From positions 1,488,001-1,552,000 of the forward strand of contig NZ_HG938353.1 in NCBI RefSeq assembly GCF_000731315.1: DNA of 64,000 bases. The letters run 5' to 3'. Every line of letters begins with the position of its first letter. The first letter of the stretch is position 1. The position numbers were made by a program, and so were the translations under genes. Shown here piece after piece: positions 36,908 to 47,767 of the stretch. The notes under the pieces are model-generated. The model made no database searches. It saw only the letters and a program-made list of their open reading frames with translations, and was not told the DNA's origin. The DNA is from Neorhizobium galegae bv. orientalis str. HAMBI 540 (GTDB taxonomy: Bacteria; Pseudomonadota; Alphaproteobacteria; Rhizobiales; Rhizobiaceae).

Positions 36908-37789
36908 ATGGCCGGCCTCCCGAGCCTTGCGCCGAAGGGCCGGCTGGCGATCATCGCCGGGAAGGGCTTTTTACCCCTCTATGTAGCAAAAGCCGCGCAG
37001 CAAGCCGGTGAAGCGCCGCTCATTCTCGCGCTCGCCAATGAATCCGATCACAGCTTTGATGGTTTCGAGGCGGTTTCCGTCGGCGTCGGTGATCTTTCGG
37101 CGATCGAGCGTCTGTTTCGCGAGAAGGGCATCACCCGCGTCATCCTGTCGGGAGGCGTGGCGCGAAGGCCTGACTGGCGTGACATCCACCCGACCTTCCG
37201 CACCATCCTGAAAGTCCCCTCGGTAGTTCGCACGTTATTGTCCGGCGGTGACGATTCGGTGCTCCAGATGGTCATCAAGCTCATCGAGGCGATGGGCTGC
37301 GAGGTGCTGGGCGCCCACGACATCGTCCCCGGCCTACTCGCCAAGACCGGACCGATCGGTGCTAATACGCCATCCGATGATGATCGCCGCGACATCGATA
37401 GCGCGTCCGAAGCTGCCAAGCGTCTCGGCGAACTCGATATCGGCCAGGGCGCCGTCAGCGTCGGTGGACGTGTCGTGGCGCTTGAGGGCGTCGAAGGCAC
37501 GGACCGGATGCTCGAACGGGTGACGGCATTGCGCGCCGAGGGCCGTATTTCGGCCCGCCGCAAGGGCGTCCTCGTCAAGCTCTGCAAGCCGCAGCAGGAT
37601 ATGCGCGCCGACTTGCCGACGATCGGGCCGTCGACCGTGGAGAATGTTGTCCGCGCCGGGCTCGCAGGCATCGCGGTGGAGGCGGGACGCGCACTTGTGC
37701 TGGAGGAAGCGAAGATGATTGCCGCGGCCGATGCTGCCGGTATTTTCGTCTGCGGTATCGATCCCGGCCTGCCGCAAGGAGGATTGTGA
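36908..37789 (+). CDS. lpxI: UDP-2,3-diacylglucosamine pyrophosphatase LpxI
   Basis: Hydrolyses UDP-2,3-diacylglucosamine to lipid X, the job LpxH does in E. coli. 293 residues with the DUF1009 pattern: GRLAIIAGKGFLPLYVAKAA, ILSGGVARRPDWRDI, DDSVLQMVIKLIEAMGCEVL and a C-terminal GLAGIAVEAGRALVL block. LpxI was defined in Caulobacter and is the usual alphaproteobacterial form. Its position between lpxA and lpxB supports the call. Its TGA overlaps the lpxB start. Confidence 0.94.
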   Translation: MAGLPSLAPKGRLAIIAGKGFLPLYVAKAAQQAGEAPLILALANESDHSFDGFEAVSVGVGDLSAIERLFREKGITRVILSGGVARRPDWRDIHPTFRTILKVPSVVRTLLSGGDDSVLQMVIKLIEAMGCEVLGAHDIVPGLLAKTGPIGANTPSDDDRRDIDSASEAAKRLGELDIGQGAVSVGGRVVALEGVEGTDRMLERVTALRAEGRISARRKGVLVKLCKPQQDMRADLPTIGPSTVENVVRAGLAGIAVEAGRALVLEEAKMIAAADAAGIFVCGIDPGLPQGGL

Positions 37790-38967
37790 TGGTCAAGACC
37801 TTGAAGGTTGGCGTCATCGCCGGCGAAGTATCCGGCGATCTCCTCGGCGGCGATCTGATTACGGCCTTGAAGGCAGCTTGTGGCGGCGAGGTCGAACTCA
37901 TCGGCGTCGGCGGCGAGGCGCTCGAAGCGCAGGGCCTCAATCCGCTCTTCGATTTTTCGGAGCTGTCGATCATGGGGTTTACCCAGGTGATCGCTCGCCT
38001 GCCGAACCTGATCAAGCGGATCAATCAGACGGTGGCGGCCATCGTGGCTGCAAAGCCGGATGTGCTGATCATCATCGACAGTCCCGATTTCACCCATCGC
38101 GTCGCCAAGAAGGTGCGGGCCGCTCTGCCGGACCTGCCGATCGTCGATTATGTCTGCCCGAGCGTCTGGGCATGGAAGGAGTACCGCGCCAAGGCGATGC
38201 TCGCCTATGTCGATCATGTCCTGGCTGTGCTGCCGTTCGAGCCCGCGGCCATGAAGCGTCTTGGCGGACCCGAAACAACATTCGTCGGTCACCGCCTGAC
38301 CGCCGATCGGTCGCTCCTCAAGGTCCGCGGTATCCGTGCCGAACGCCCCGTAAAGGCGCAGGGCGAACAGAGGACGATCATGCTGTTGCCGGGATCCCGG
38401 TCGGCTGAGATCAAGGCGCTGCTGCCGATCTTCGGCGAGGCGGCCCGTGAGTTCGTCGCCCGCAACGGACCGACCCGGTTTGTGCTGCCAACGGTTGCCC
38501 GCCAGGAAAAGCTGGTGCGCGAGATCGTTGCCGGCTTCGAGGTCAAGCCGGAGATCACCGCTGATACGGACGGCAAATGGGCGGCATTCGCCGAAGCCGA
38601 TGCAGCGCTTGCAGCCTCGGGCACCGTTATCCTGGAACTCGGTCTAGCCGGAATTCCGCTGGTCTCGGCCTATAAGACCGACTGGCTGATCACCATGCTC
38701 GCAAAACGCATCAAGACCTGGTCCGGCGCCCTGCCGAACCTCATCGCCGACTATGTCGTCGTGCCGGAATACGTCAACGAGGTGGTGCGGCCGGCAAGCT
38801 TATGCCGCTGGGCCGAGCGCTTGTCCTCCGACACGATGCAGCGTCGCGCCATGATCGAAGGTTTCGATCTTACGTGGGAGCGTCTGCAGGTGCCCGTGCC
38901 ACCCGGCGAGGCGGCCGCCGGCATCGTTCTCCAGGTTCTGGACATGAAAAAACCCGGCCATTTCTGA
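37789..38967 (+). CDS. lpxB: Lipid-A-disaccharide synthase
   Basis: Joins lipid X to UDP-2,3-diacylglucosamine to form the lipid A disaccharide. 392 residues from MVKTLKVGVIAGEVSGDLLG, with the LpxB motifs PDFTHRVAKKVR, CPSVWAWKEYRAK and LPGSRSAEIKALLP, and a glycosyltransferase GT-B layout. The start is ATG 37789 (overlapping the lpxI TGA) or GTG 37786 one codon earlier; AAGGAGGATT serves either. Its stop codon lies in the loop of the bidirectional terminator at 38948-38977. Confidence 0.96.
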   Translation: MVKTLKVGVIAGEVSGDLLGGDLITALKAACGGEVELIGVGGEALEAQGLNPLFDFSELSIMGFTQVIARLPNLIKRINQTVAAIVAAKPDVLIIIDSPDFTHRVAKKVRAALPDLPIVDYVCPSVWAWKEYRAKAMLAYVDHVLAVLPFEPAAMKRLGGPETTFVGHRLTADRSLLKVRGIRAERPVKAQGEQRTIMLLPGSRSAEIKALLPIFGEAAREFVARNGPTRFVLPTVARQEKLVREIVAGFEVKPEITADTDGKWAAFAEADAALAASGTVILELGLAGIPLVSAYKTDWLITMLAKRIKTWSGALPNLIADYVVVPEYVNEVVRPASLCRWAERLSSDTMQRRAMIEGFDLTWERLQVPVPPGEAAAGIVLQVLDMKKPGHF

Positions 38968-38977
38968 CCGGGTTTTT
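38948..38977. terminator. Bidirectional Rho-independent terminator between lpxB and gltA
   Basis: Perfect 10-bp stem AAAAACCCGG / CCGGGTTTTT with a 10-base loop CCATTTCTGA that contains the lpxB stop codon. T-runs are present at both ends when read on the matching strand, so it can end both the lpx operon and the convergent gltA transcript. Confidence 0.88.
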
Positions 38978-38996
38978 ATTTGGTGATGATTGCCGA

Positions 38997-40286
38997 TTAA
39001 CGCTTGGAAACCGGGATGTAGTCGCGCTGCGCTTCGCCGGTATAGAGCTGACGCGGGCGGCCGATGCGCTGTTGCGGATCTTCGATCATTTCGGCCCACT
39101 GGGCGATCCAGCCGACGGTACGGGCGAGAGCGAAGAGCACGGTGAACATGGTGGTGGGGAAGCCCATCGCCTTCAGCGTGATGCCCGAATAGAAGTCGAT
39201 ATTCGGGTAGAGCTTCTTCTCGATGAAATACTCGTCTGTAAGCGCGATGCGTTCCAGTTCCATCGCGACCTGCAGCAGCGGATCGTCCTTGTGGCCGAGT
39301 TCGCCGAGCACTTCATGCGTGGTCTTTTGCATGATCTTGGCGCGCGGATCGTAGTTCTTGTAGACGCGGTGACCGAAGCCCATCAGACGGAACGGATCAT
39401 TCTTGTCCTTGGCGCGGGCGATATATTCCGGGATCTTGTCGACCGTGCCGATTTCCGTCAGCATGTTGAGCGCAGCTTCGTTGGCGCCGCCGTGAGCCGG
39501 GCCCCAGAGGCAGGCAATACCGGCCGCGATGCAGGCGAACGGGTTGGCGCCCGACGAGCCGGCGAGGCGGACCGTCGAGGTCGAAGCGTTCTGCTCATGG
39601 TCGGCATGCAGGATGAAGATGCGGTCCATGGCGCGCGACAGCACCGGATTGACCACATACTCTTCGCACGGAACCGCAAAGCACATGCGCAGGAAGTTCG
39701 ACGCATAGTCCAGGTTGTTCTGCGGATAAACGAAGGGCTGGCCGATATGGTACTTGTAGGCCATCGCGGCAAGCGTCGGCATCTTGGCGATCATGCGCAG
39801 CGAAGCGACCATGCGCTGGTGCGGATCGGTGATGTCGGTGGAGTCGTGATAGAAGGCAGACAGCGCCCCGACACAGCCGCACATGACGGCCATCGGATGG
39901 GCGTCGCGGCGGAAGCCGGTGAAGAAGCGGCTCATCTGCTCATGCACCATCGTGTGATGGGTCACGCGATAGTCGAAGTCCTTCTTCTGGGCAGCGGTCG
40001 GCAGTTCCCCGTAAAGCAGCAGGTAGCAGGTTTCCAGGAAGTCGCCATGCTCGGCCAGCTGTTCGATCGGATAACCGCGATGCAGCAGGATGCCGGCGTC
40101 GCCATCGATATAGGTGATCTTGGATTCGCAAGACGCCGTCGAGGTGAAGCCGGGGTCGTAGGTGAAGGTGCCAGTGTGCTTGTAGAGAGCGCCGATATCG
40201 ACCACATCGGGACCGATGGTCCCCGACTTGACCGGCAGATCGACTTGTCTGTCACCGATTACCAGATTTGCGCTTGTTTCCGTCAT
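38997..40286 (-). CDS. gltA: Citrate synthase
   Basis: Condenses acetyl-CoA and oxaloacetate, entry to the TCA cycle. 429 residues, the large hexameric Gram-negative type, with the [34 protein letters not shown] and [18 protein letters not shown] motifs that carry the catalytic and oxaloacetate-binding histidines. ATG 40286 is preceded by GGAGGA; the nine codons upstream in frame are not conserved-looking. It ends at the shared terminator. Confidence 0.96.
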   Translation of the reverse strand: MTETSANLVIGDRQVDLPVKSGTIGPDVVDIGALYKHTGTFTYDPGFTSTASCESKITYIDGDAGILLHRGYPIEQLAEHGDFLETCYLLLYGELPTAAQKKDFDYRVTHHTMVHEQMSRFFTGFRRDAHPMAVMCGCVGALSAFYHDSTDITDPHQRMVASLRMIAKMPTLAAMAYKYHIGQPFVYPQNNLDYASNFLRMCFAVPCEEYVVNPVLSRAMDRIFILHADHEQNASTSTVRLAGSSGANPFACIAAGIACLWGPAHGGANEAALNMLTEIGTVDKIPEYIARAKDKNDPFRLMGFGHRVYKNYDPRAKIMQKTTHEVLGELGHKDDPLLQVAMELERIALTDEYFIEKKLYPNIDFYSGITLKAMGFPTTMFTVLFALARTVGWIAQWAEMIEDPQQRIGRPRQLYTGEAQRDYIPVSKR

Positions 40287-40574
40287 GCTGATCCTCCAAC
40301 CTTTTGGCGGCATGGCGCCCTAAAAGCGCCACAAGAATTAAGCGTCCACCAGTTTAGCTATATGATCCGAAAGCTGATGCCAAGCTGTCGTGACGGCATT
40401 TTGTGCAGCGCGAAAAATTATTGGGCAACAGCTTTTGCTTGGATGTCCAACTTCCTGTTGCATGCCCTCTCGACGCCTCGGAATTCCCGATATTTAACCG
40501 CCAGTTGACGACCGAGGAATTAACGCGCAGGTTGTATTGCCGCATGTCTGGCGGTGGGGCGAACAGAGCGTTTC

Positions 40575-43082
40575 ATGCCGGAGGAAGATGCATTTCCGAC
40601 GCATGCCGAGGCAGGGAAGCTGATATCCCGGCCGCCGGACCCCCGCATAAACACAAGCGCTCCCGACTCGGGCAAGCTCCGAAATCTGGCCGAGCTTTTC
40701 CCCGCGATCGAGCGCCGCCCGCCGGTCCATACGCTGGACGGAGGCTTTCGCCGCTCCGCAAGCCGACGCCTCGATCGGCTGCGACGCCGTCTCCCGGTCA
40801 TGCTGGAGGAGGAGACGGTCTACGGCCATGGCTTCCTTTTCCTGCCGGTCGTCGTCGGGGCAGGGGCCGTCTGCTGGTTCGCACTGCCCCAGAACCCCGC
40901 TTTCTGGCCGTTTTTCCTCGTTTTCTGCGTTTGCACAATCTTCGTCATCGCCTCGCGCCATCGCTCCGGCACGATCCATCTCTTGCCGCTCGGTGTCGCA
41001 CTCTTTCTGGGCGGCATGATGCTGGCACAGTTCGAGACCTGGCGACGGTCCACCGTCGTTCTCGATATGCCGGTGACCACCGAGCTTGCCGGCGTGGTCG
41101 AGCGCAGGGAGATCGATGCCCAGGGCCGTTGGCGCTATGTCGTCCTTATCGACCGGACATCCAATCCGGAAGTCAGGCGCCCGCCGGAGCGTGTATCGCT
41201 GCTTGCAAGGTCCCGACATGAGCCCGCCCAGATCGGCGAGACGATCAGCGGCCGCACGCGCCTTTCACCGCCCTCCGGACCGGCACTGCCTGGCCTCAAC
41301 GACTTTGCCTTCTCCTCCTATTTCGACGGCATCGGCGCGGTCGGATTTTTTTATGGAGCGCCGAAAAAACAGGCTGCCGGTCCGTCCGGGCGGAGCTGGA
41401 TTGCCGACATCGAAAGCCGGCTTTTCGATCTCCGCAGCGCAATCGCCACTCGTATCCGTGAGACCGTGCCGGGAGATCCCGGCGCCTTTGCCGCGGCAAT
41501 CGTGACGGACGAACGCCGGGCGATCTCCAAAGGGACGACCGAGGCTTTGCGGCTTTCGGGATTAGCCCATATCGTCGCCATTTCCGGGCTGAACATGGCG
41601 CTCGCCGCCGGTATCTTCTTTGTCGGCGTGCGGACGGCGCTTTCGGTCTTTATGGGCTTCGGCCATGCCTATCCGGTGAAGAAGATCGCCGCACTCGGCG
41701 CCCTGATAATGGTCACCGCCTATTACCTGATCTCCGGTTTCGGCGTTTCGGCCGAGCGGGCCTACATCATGATGGCCATCATGCTGGTTGCCGTCCTCTT
41801 CGACCGACCGTCGATCAGCCTGCACAATGTGGCGCTGTCCGCGCTCGTCATCATCGCCATGTCGCCCTCGGAAATGCTCGGGCCGAGCTTCCAGATGTCG
41901 TTTGCTGCCACCGCCGCCTTGGTCGCCGGTTACGCGCTCTGGAAACAGAGAGCCGAAGGCCGCGATCCTCAGCCTCTGCCGTTCCGTCACCCCATGGTGA
42001 TGCCCGTCCTAGCCTCCCGGAATTTCGCAGCCGGCGTTTTCGTCACCTCGCTGATCGGCGGCGTTTCGACCGCGATGTTTTCGGTCGAGCATTTTCATCG
42101 CATCGCCACCTATGGCCTCGCCGCAAACCTCGCAGCCATGCCGATCATCTCTTTCGTGGTGATGCCGGCCGGTCTGGTCGGCATGCTGCTGATGCCCTTC
42201 GGTCTTGATGCTCCTTTCATGAAGCTCATGGGCCTCGGTCTGGAAGCGGTGATCGCCATTGCCGGGCACGTGGCCGCCTGGGGCGGTGATGTCGGGATAG
42301 GCCGCCAGCATCCATGGTTCCTGACGGTCTCGACGGCAGGCTTCCTGCTGCTGACCCTGCTCAGGACGAAGCTAAGGCTGATCGGCCCGCCGCTGATGGT
42401 GACCGCTCTGCTGTTTTCCTGGCATGAGCGATCGATGCCCCTGGCGGATATATTGGTCTCGGAAGACGGGACGATGGTGGCGCTCGTAGACGAGGGACGG
42501 GTTACTACCAATCGCGCCCGCCCGCCTGATTTCATCTATGATCAGTGGAAGAGGGCGCTTCTGCTCGGCGACCCGACCAAACCGGATATGTCGCCAGCCA
42601 GAGACAAGCCGCCCGACCGCAAGCCATCAGGCGCAAAAAACGATAAGCGCCGTGAGTTGACCTCGGCGGAACTCGAAACCGTGAGGTTGCGAATAAGCCA
42701 GGTGACTTCCGCCCGCTTCACCTGCGAACCGAAGGCCTGGTGCGCCGCAAGCACGGACAACGCCATCATCGTGGCCGTAGAAGACGGCCGTTATGCCGGC
42801 GCTGCCTGCGACGCCGCCGATCTTGTCATCGCCCCGCGGGCACGCTTCGACCGATGCCGGTCCGGCGGACTGATGATCAATGGCACGACGCTCAGAAAGA
42901 CCGGCGCGCTGGAGATTTCGTTGAACGGCACGGGCGACATACGACGCTGGCAGGTCCGTGCCGCAATGGCAGCCGAGGACAGGCCCTGGACCCGGCACCG
43001 CCACCATGATTGGCGAAGCCAGAGTTTCGACAACGCGTTGCCGGAACCGCTCCGGCAGCTGATCAGTGATAACGGCGGATGA
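40575..43082 (+). CDS. ComEC/Rec2 family DNA-uptake channel protein
   Basis: 835 residues from ATG 40575 (an in-frame GTG at 40554 is an alternative start). The middle has the DUF4131 and competence-domain pattern: [58 protein letters not shown] and [20 protein letters not shown], with about ten membrane helices. In transformable species ComEC forms the inner-membrane channel for single-stranded DNA. The C-terminal third keeps beta-rich segments ([18 protein letters not shown]) but no HxHxDH metallo-beta-lactamase motif, unlike Bacillus ComEC. Its 3' end overlaps lexA by 20 bases, convergently. Confidence 0.9.
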   Translation: MPEEDAFPTHAEAGKLISRPPDPRINTSAPDSGKLRNLAELFPAIERRPPVHTLDGGFRRSASRRLDRLRRRLPVMLEEETVYGHGFLFLPVVVGAGAVCWFALPQNPAFWPFFLVFCVCTIFVIASRHRSGTIHLLPLGVALFLGGMMLAQFETWRRSTVVLDMPVTTELAGVVERREIDAQGRWRYVVLIDRTSNPEVRRPPERVSLLARSRHEPAQIGETISGRTRLSPPSGPALPGLNDFAFSSYFDGIGAVGFFYGAPKKQAAGPSGRSWIADIESRLFDLRSAIATRIRETVPGDPGAFAAAIVTDERRAISKGTTEALRLSGLAHIVAISGLNMALAAGIFFVGVRTALSVFMGFGHAYPVKKIAALGALIMVTAYYLISGFGVSAERAYIMMAIMLVAVLFDRPSISLHNVALSALVIIAMSPSEMLGPSFQMSFAATAALVAGYALWKQRAEGRDPQPLPFRHPMVMPVLASRNFAAGVFVTSLIGGVSTAMFSVEHFHRIATYGLAANLAAMPIISFVVMPAGLVGMLLMPFGLDAPFMKLMGLGLEAVIAIAGHVAAWGGDVGIGRQHPWFLTVSTAGFLLLTLLRTKLRLIGPPLMVTALLFSWHERSMPLADILVSEDGTMVALVDEGRVTTNRARPPDFIYDQWKRALLLGDPTKPDMSPARDKPPDRKPSGAKNDKRRELTSAELETVRLRISQVTSARFTCEPKAWCAASTDNAIIVAVEDGRYAGAACDAADLVIAPRARFDRCRSGGLMINGTTLRKTGALEISLNGTGDIRRWQVRAAMAAEDRPWTRHRHHDWRSQSFDNALPEPLRQLISDNGG

Positions 43083-43782
43083 GGCCGACGAGCTTGCCCT
43101 GGATCTTCACCCGATCAGGCCCGAAAATGCGGGTTTCGTAGGCGGGGTTGGCGGCTTCGAGCGCGATCGAGGCGCCGCGGCGGCGAAAACGCTTCAGCGT
43201 CGCTTCTTCATCGTCCACTAGCGCCACGATGATGTCGCCGGGATTGGCTGTCGTGCCGTTGCGGATGATCACGGTGTCGCCGTCGAGAATGCCGGCCTCG
43301 ATCATCGAATCGCCCTTGACCTCCAGCGCGTAATGTTCTCCGGAGCCGAGCATCTCGGCCGGCACGGAGATGTCGTGCGTGTTGTTCTGGATCGCCGAGA
43401 TCGGCACGCCGGCGGCGATGCGGCCCATGACGGGAACGGTCGTGGCGTTCGACGAGCCATCGTTGGCTGCGAGTTTCTGAGGTGCTGCGACCGGCTGCGG
43501 TTTGCCGAGGCTGCCCTCGATGACGCTAGGCGAAAAACCGCGCCGCGGCTGGATGCTTGGCGAATAAGCCTCCGGGAGCTTGATGACTTCCAGCGCGCGG
43601 GCCCGGTTCGGCAGGCGGCGGATGAAGCCGCGCTCCTCGAGCGCCGTGATCAGACGATGGATTCCGGACTTGGAAGCAAGGTCGAGCGCGTCCTTCATTT
43701 CGTCGAATGACGGCGGGATACCGGATTCCTTCATGCGTTCGTGAATGAACAGAAGCAATTCCTGTTGTTTGCGCGTGAGCAT
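43063..43782 (-). CDS. lexA: LexA repressor, SOS response regulator
   Basis: Represses SOS genes and is inactivated by RecA-stimulated self-cleavage. 239 residues: winged-helix DNA-binding domain (1-70, [20 protein letters not shown]), a long linker (71-118) and the S24 peptidase domain. The cleavage site is A124-G125 in GRIAAGVP; catalytic S159 ([10 protein letters not shown]) and K197 (EEATLKRF) are present. The linker makes it longer than E. coli LexA (202), as in Rhizobiales. The promoter carries an SOS box at 43831-43845. Confidence 0.97.
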   Translation of the reverse strand: MLTRKQQELLLFIHERMKESGIPPSFDEMKDALDLASKSGIHRLITALEERGFIRRLPNRARALEVIKLPEAYSPSIQPRRGFSPSVIEGSLGKPQPVAAPQKLAANDGSSNATTVPVMGRIAAGVPISAIQNNTHDISVPAEMLGSGEHYALEVKGDSMIEAGILDGDTVIIRNGTTANPGDIIVALVDDEEATLKRFRRRGASIALEAANPAYETRIFGPDRVKIQGKLVGLIRRYH

Positions 43783-43830
43783 CTTTTGGCACCCTCAGAG
43801 TCGGAAACAAATCCAGAACGGACACTATAT

Positions 43831-43845
43831 GTTCCATATGTGTTC
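43831..43845. promoter_or_regulatory. SOS box (LexA operator) upstream of lexA
   Basis: GTTC-CATATGT-GTTC, a perfect GTTC-N7-GTTC direct repeat (GAAC-N7-GAAC on the other strand), the alphaproteobacterial LexA operator. It lies 49-63 bases before the lexA ATG and implies autorepression. It is about 138 bases from the divergent GTG start at 43983, so an effect on that gene is possible but less likely. Confidence 0.9.
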
Positions 43846-43982
43846 CGCAAGTCCCTAAATTTCTGTGAAGTATGATGATTTTTTCTTCATAGATGCGTGC
43901 CAGATATCTGGTGTCACACCACTTGCGCGGCGCCAGCCCGCTGCCAAAGTAGCTTTGCGATTCCAATTCAGGGGGCCCTCGC

Positions 43983-44855
43983 GTGAACGCAAGACCGATC
44001 GATCATCTCGTGCTGCCGGTGGCGGGACTTACCGCTGCGCGTTCCAGGCTCACGGAGCTCGGTTTTACAGTTGCGCCGGACGCTTTTCATCCTTTCGGCA
44101 CCGCCAATGCTTGTGTGTTCTTCTCGGATGGGACCTACCTGGAGCCGCTGGCTCTTGCCAACCGACGCCATGCGGGTGTTGCGGCAAAGCGCGGCAACGT
44201 TTTCACCGCCCGCGATCTCGCCTTCCGCAAGACGTCCAACCGGCAGGGCTTTTCCGCTCTCGTTGTCGCGACCCGGGACGCGATGGCCGATCATGCGCGT
44301 TTCAAGATGCGCGGCGTCTCGGCAGGCGAGGTGCTGGAATTTTCCCGCGGCATGACCCTGGCTGACGGTTCCGAGACGCAGGCGAGCTTCCGGCTGGCAT
44401 TCGCCGGCGATCATCGCGCGCCCGAATTCTTCCTGTTTTCCTGCCAGCGCATCAACCCGCTGCCCGCAGATCGCAGTGGGCTGGAGCGGCATGCCAATAC
44501 CGTTACCGGCCTGAGCGAAATCATCCTGTCGGCCCCGACGCCTGCCGATTTCGCTCCGCTGGTCGAACAGGTGCTGCTGACCAAGGCCGCGCCGGAGGCT
44601 GCACCGCTCCAGCTTGCCGCGGCCAATGCCCGCATCCGGATACTGCAGGATCGGGAGCTCGAGGCGGAATTTGCGCTTCAGCCGACCCCGGGCGCCGAAG
44701 GACTGCGCGGCCGGGCGGTCATCTTCAAAACCGCCGATCTTGCCGTGACAGAGATCACCCTTGCTGCTAATGACGTCGCATTCGTCCGCCGGGAGGGCCG
44801 CGTTCTCGTCTCGGCGGCACCCGGCCAGGGTGTTTTGTTCGGCTTCGAGGAATAG
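43983..44855 (+). CDS. Glyoxalase-like (VOC superfamily) protein
   Basis: 290 residues from GTG 43983, with an AGGGGG site upstream. The N-terminal DHLVLPVAGLTAARSRLTEL then GFTVAPDAFHPFGTANACVF is the glyoxalase-like-domain pattern (PF13468 type) with two VOC repeats (about 5-160 and 165-290). The first has a histidine and glutamate (H7, E54 region) that could bind a metal. The reaction is unknown. It starts 3 bases before kdsA begins its own frame (stop 44853-44855, kdsA ATG 44859), so the pair is probably an operon. Confidence 0.82.
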   Translation: MNARPIDHLVLPVAGLTAARSRLTELGFTVAPDAFHPFGTANACVFFSDGTYLEPLALANRRHAGVAAKRGNVFTARDLAFRKTSNRQGFSALVVATRDAMADHARFKMRGVSAGEVLEFSRGMTLADGSETQASFRLAFAGDHRAPEFFLFSCQRINPLPADRSGLERHANTVTGLSEIILSAPTPADFAPLVEQVLLTKAAPEAAPLQLAAANARIRILQDRELEAEFALQPTPGAEGLRGRAVIFKTADLAVTEITLAANDVAFVRREGRVLVSAAPGQGVLFGFEE

Positions 44856-44858
44856 ATC

Positions 44859-45707
44859 ATGGAAGTTACCGCAAACTCCAGCGTCTCCGTCGGCGAAGGA
44901 GGCGGCAAGGTAGTTTTCGCGCAGAACGCAAAACTGTCGCTGATCGCCGGTCCCTGCCAGATGGAAAGCCGCGACCACGCCTTCATGATGGCAGGCGCGT
45001 TGAAGGAACTCTGCGGCAAGCTCGGCATCAGCCTCGTCTACAAGTCCTCCTACGACAAGGCCAACCGCACGTCGATTTCCGGCAAGCGCGGCATCGGGCT
45101 CGAAGAGTCGATGGAAATCTTCGCAGACCTGAAGCAGGAGTTCGGCTTTCCGGTTCTGACCGACATTCATACGGAAGAACAATGCGCTGTCGTCGCAAAG
45201 ACGGTGGACATCCTGCAGATCCCGGCTTTCCTGTCACGCCAGACGGACCTGCTTGTCGCCGCTGCCAAGACCGGCCGCGTCATCAACGTTAAGAAGGGCC
45301 AGTTCCTGGCGCCCTGGGATATGAAGAACGTACTCGGCAAAATCACCGCGAGCGGCAATCCCAACGTATTGCTGTGCGAACGCGGCGCGTCCTTCGGCTA
45401 CAACACACTCGTTTCCGACATGCGTTCATTGCCGATCATGGCGTCCATGGGCGCACCGGTGATCTTCGATGCGACGCATTCTGTGCAGCAGCCTGGCGGG
45501 CAGGGAGGCTCCACCGGAGGAGACCGCAGCATGGTGCCGGTCCTTGCACGGGCAGCGGTTGCCGTCGGCATTGCGGGCTTGTTCATCGAAACTCACGAGG
45601 ATCCGGACAACGCTCCGTCGGATGGCCCGAACATGGTGCATCTGAAGAACATGCCGCAGCTCCTCGAAAAGCTGCTCGCCCTCGACGCCGTCGCCAAGGC
45701 GGCCTGA
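44859..45707 (+). CDS. kdsA: 3-deoxy-8-phosphooctulonate synthase (KDO-8-phosphate synthase)
   Basis: Condenses arabinose-5-phosphate and PEP to KDO-8-phosphate for the LPS inner core. 282 residues with [20 protein letters not shown], the [20 protein letters not shown] loop, [15 protein letters not shown] and [28 protein letters not shown] precedes the ATG. It is downstream of the VOC gene by 3 bases and functions together with the lpx genes at 34-39 kb, although not in one operon. Confidence 0.96.
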   Translation: MEVTANSSVSVGEGGGKVVFAQNAKLSLIAGPCQMESRDHAFMMAGALKELCGKLGISLVYKSSYDKANRTSISGKRGIGLEESMEIFADLKQEFGFPVLTDIHTEEQCAVVAKTVDILQIPAFLSRQTDLLVAAAKTGRVINVKKGQFLAPWDMKNVLGKITASGNPNVLLCERGASFGYNTLVSDMRSLPIMASMGAPVIFDATHSVQQPGGQGGSTGGDRSMVPVLARAAVAVGIAGLFIETHEDPDNAPSDGPNMVHLKNMPQLLEKLLALDAVAKAA

Positions 45708-45781
45708 GCGCGCCCACAAAAAGCACGCAAACTGCTTCGATTGTAATTTTCGTGTCATTGATTATGAGACATTTTCAGTGA

Positions 45782-47092
<1,311 letters not shown>

Positions 47093-47120
47093 CAGCCTCC
47101 TAGGTTCGACATTTTCATGG

Positions 47121-47150
47121 AAGCCCGCGCCGAAAGACGCGGGCTTTTTT
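47121..47150 (+). terminator. Rho-independent terminator after eno
   Basis: Stem AAGCCCGCG / CGCGGGCTT with an 8-base loop, followed by TTTT. Strong intrinsic terminator 28 bases after the eno stop. Confidence 0.88.
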
Positions 47151-47255
47151 CGGACTCGATTCTGGTCAACGATTGCTTAAGCAAGTTCTGCGAATTTGAA
47201 GCTCTGTTTCGGATCGATTTGAGATCCCGTAAGCGTGGCAAGGCGTTAGAGCGGT

Positions 47256-47573
47256 ATGTGGACAAAGCATCATAAGAAAAGAAAATTCGGCCGTTTTGTT
47301 CTTCCCGCCATCACAGTCGCGTTTCTTTGCTACTTCGGCTATCATTCCATCCACGGCGATCTCGGCTTGATCGCCACGGAGGAATTCGAACGTCAGCGGC
47401 AGGCGCGTGCAGGCGAGCTCGCAAAGTTGACCGCACGGCGCGAGACGCTGGAGCGGCAGGTTCAGCTGATGAGCGATGGTTCGCTTGACAAGGATATGCT
47501 GGACGAGATCGCCCGTTATCAGCTGAATGTCTCGCGCGGCGACGAAATCGTCATCTTCAACAACTACTTCTAA
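47256..47573 (+). CDS. ftsB: Septum formation initiator, FtsB/DivIC family
   Basis: 105 residues: a basic N-terminus (MWTKHHKKRKFGR), one membrane segment (about 14-33, FVLPAITVAFLCYFGYHSIH), then a coiled coil (about 45-80) with FERQRQARAGELAKLTARRE TLERQ and a short C-terminal tail with DEIARYQLNVSRGDEIVI. This is the FtsB/DivIC layout; the protein bridges FtsL and FtsQ in the divisome. Placement between eno and pdhA is usual for Rhizobiales. Confidence 0.9.
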   Translation: MWTKHHKKRKFGRFVLPAITVAFLCYFGYHSIHGDLGLIATEEFERQRQARAGELAKLTARRETLERQVQLMSDGSLDKDMLDEIARYQLNVSRGDEIVIFNNYF

Positions 47574-47767
47574 ATTAACCGAAATCCAGTTAATTTCATA
47601 TTTCTGTAACCTTTTCATCGTGTTGCGCGGAATGTGAGCCATGCGTTTATGGCATTGCTGGGGCAGCTTTTCTTGCCTATGGTACGGCCCGACACCAGAG
47701 TGGGAATCTGGCGATACACGTCAGGGCGTAATCTCGCTCTCAACGCAGAACTCAAAGGGAGGGATGA

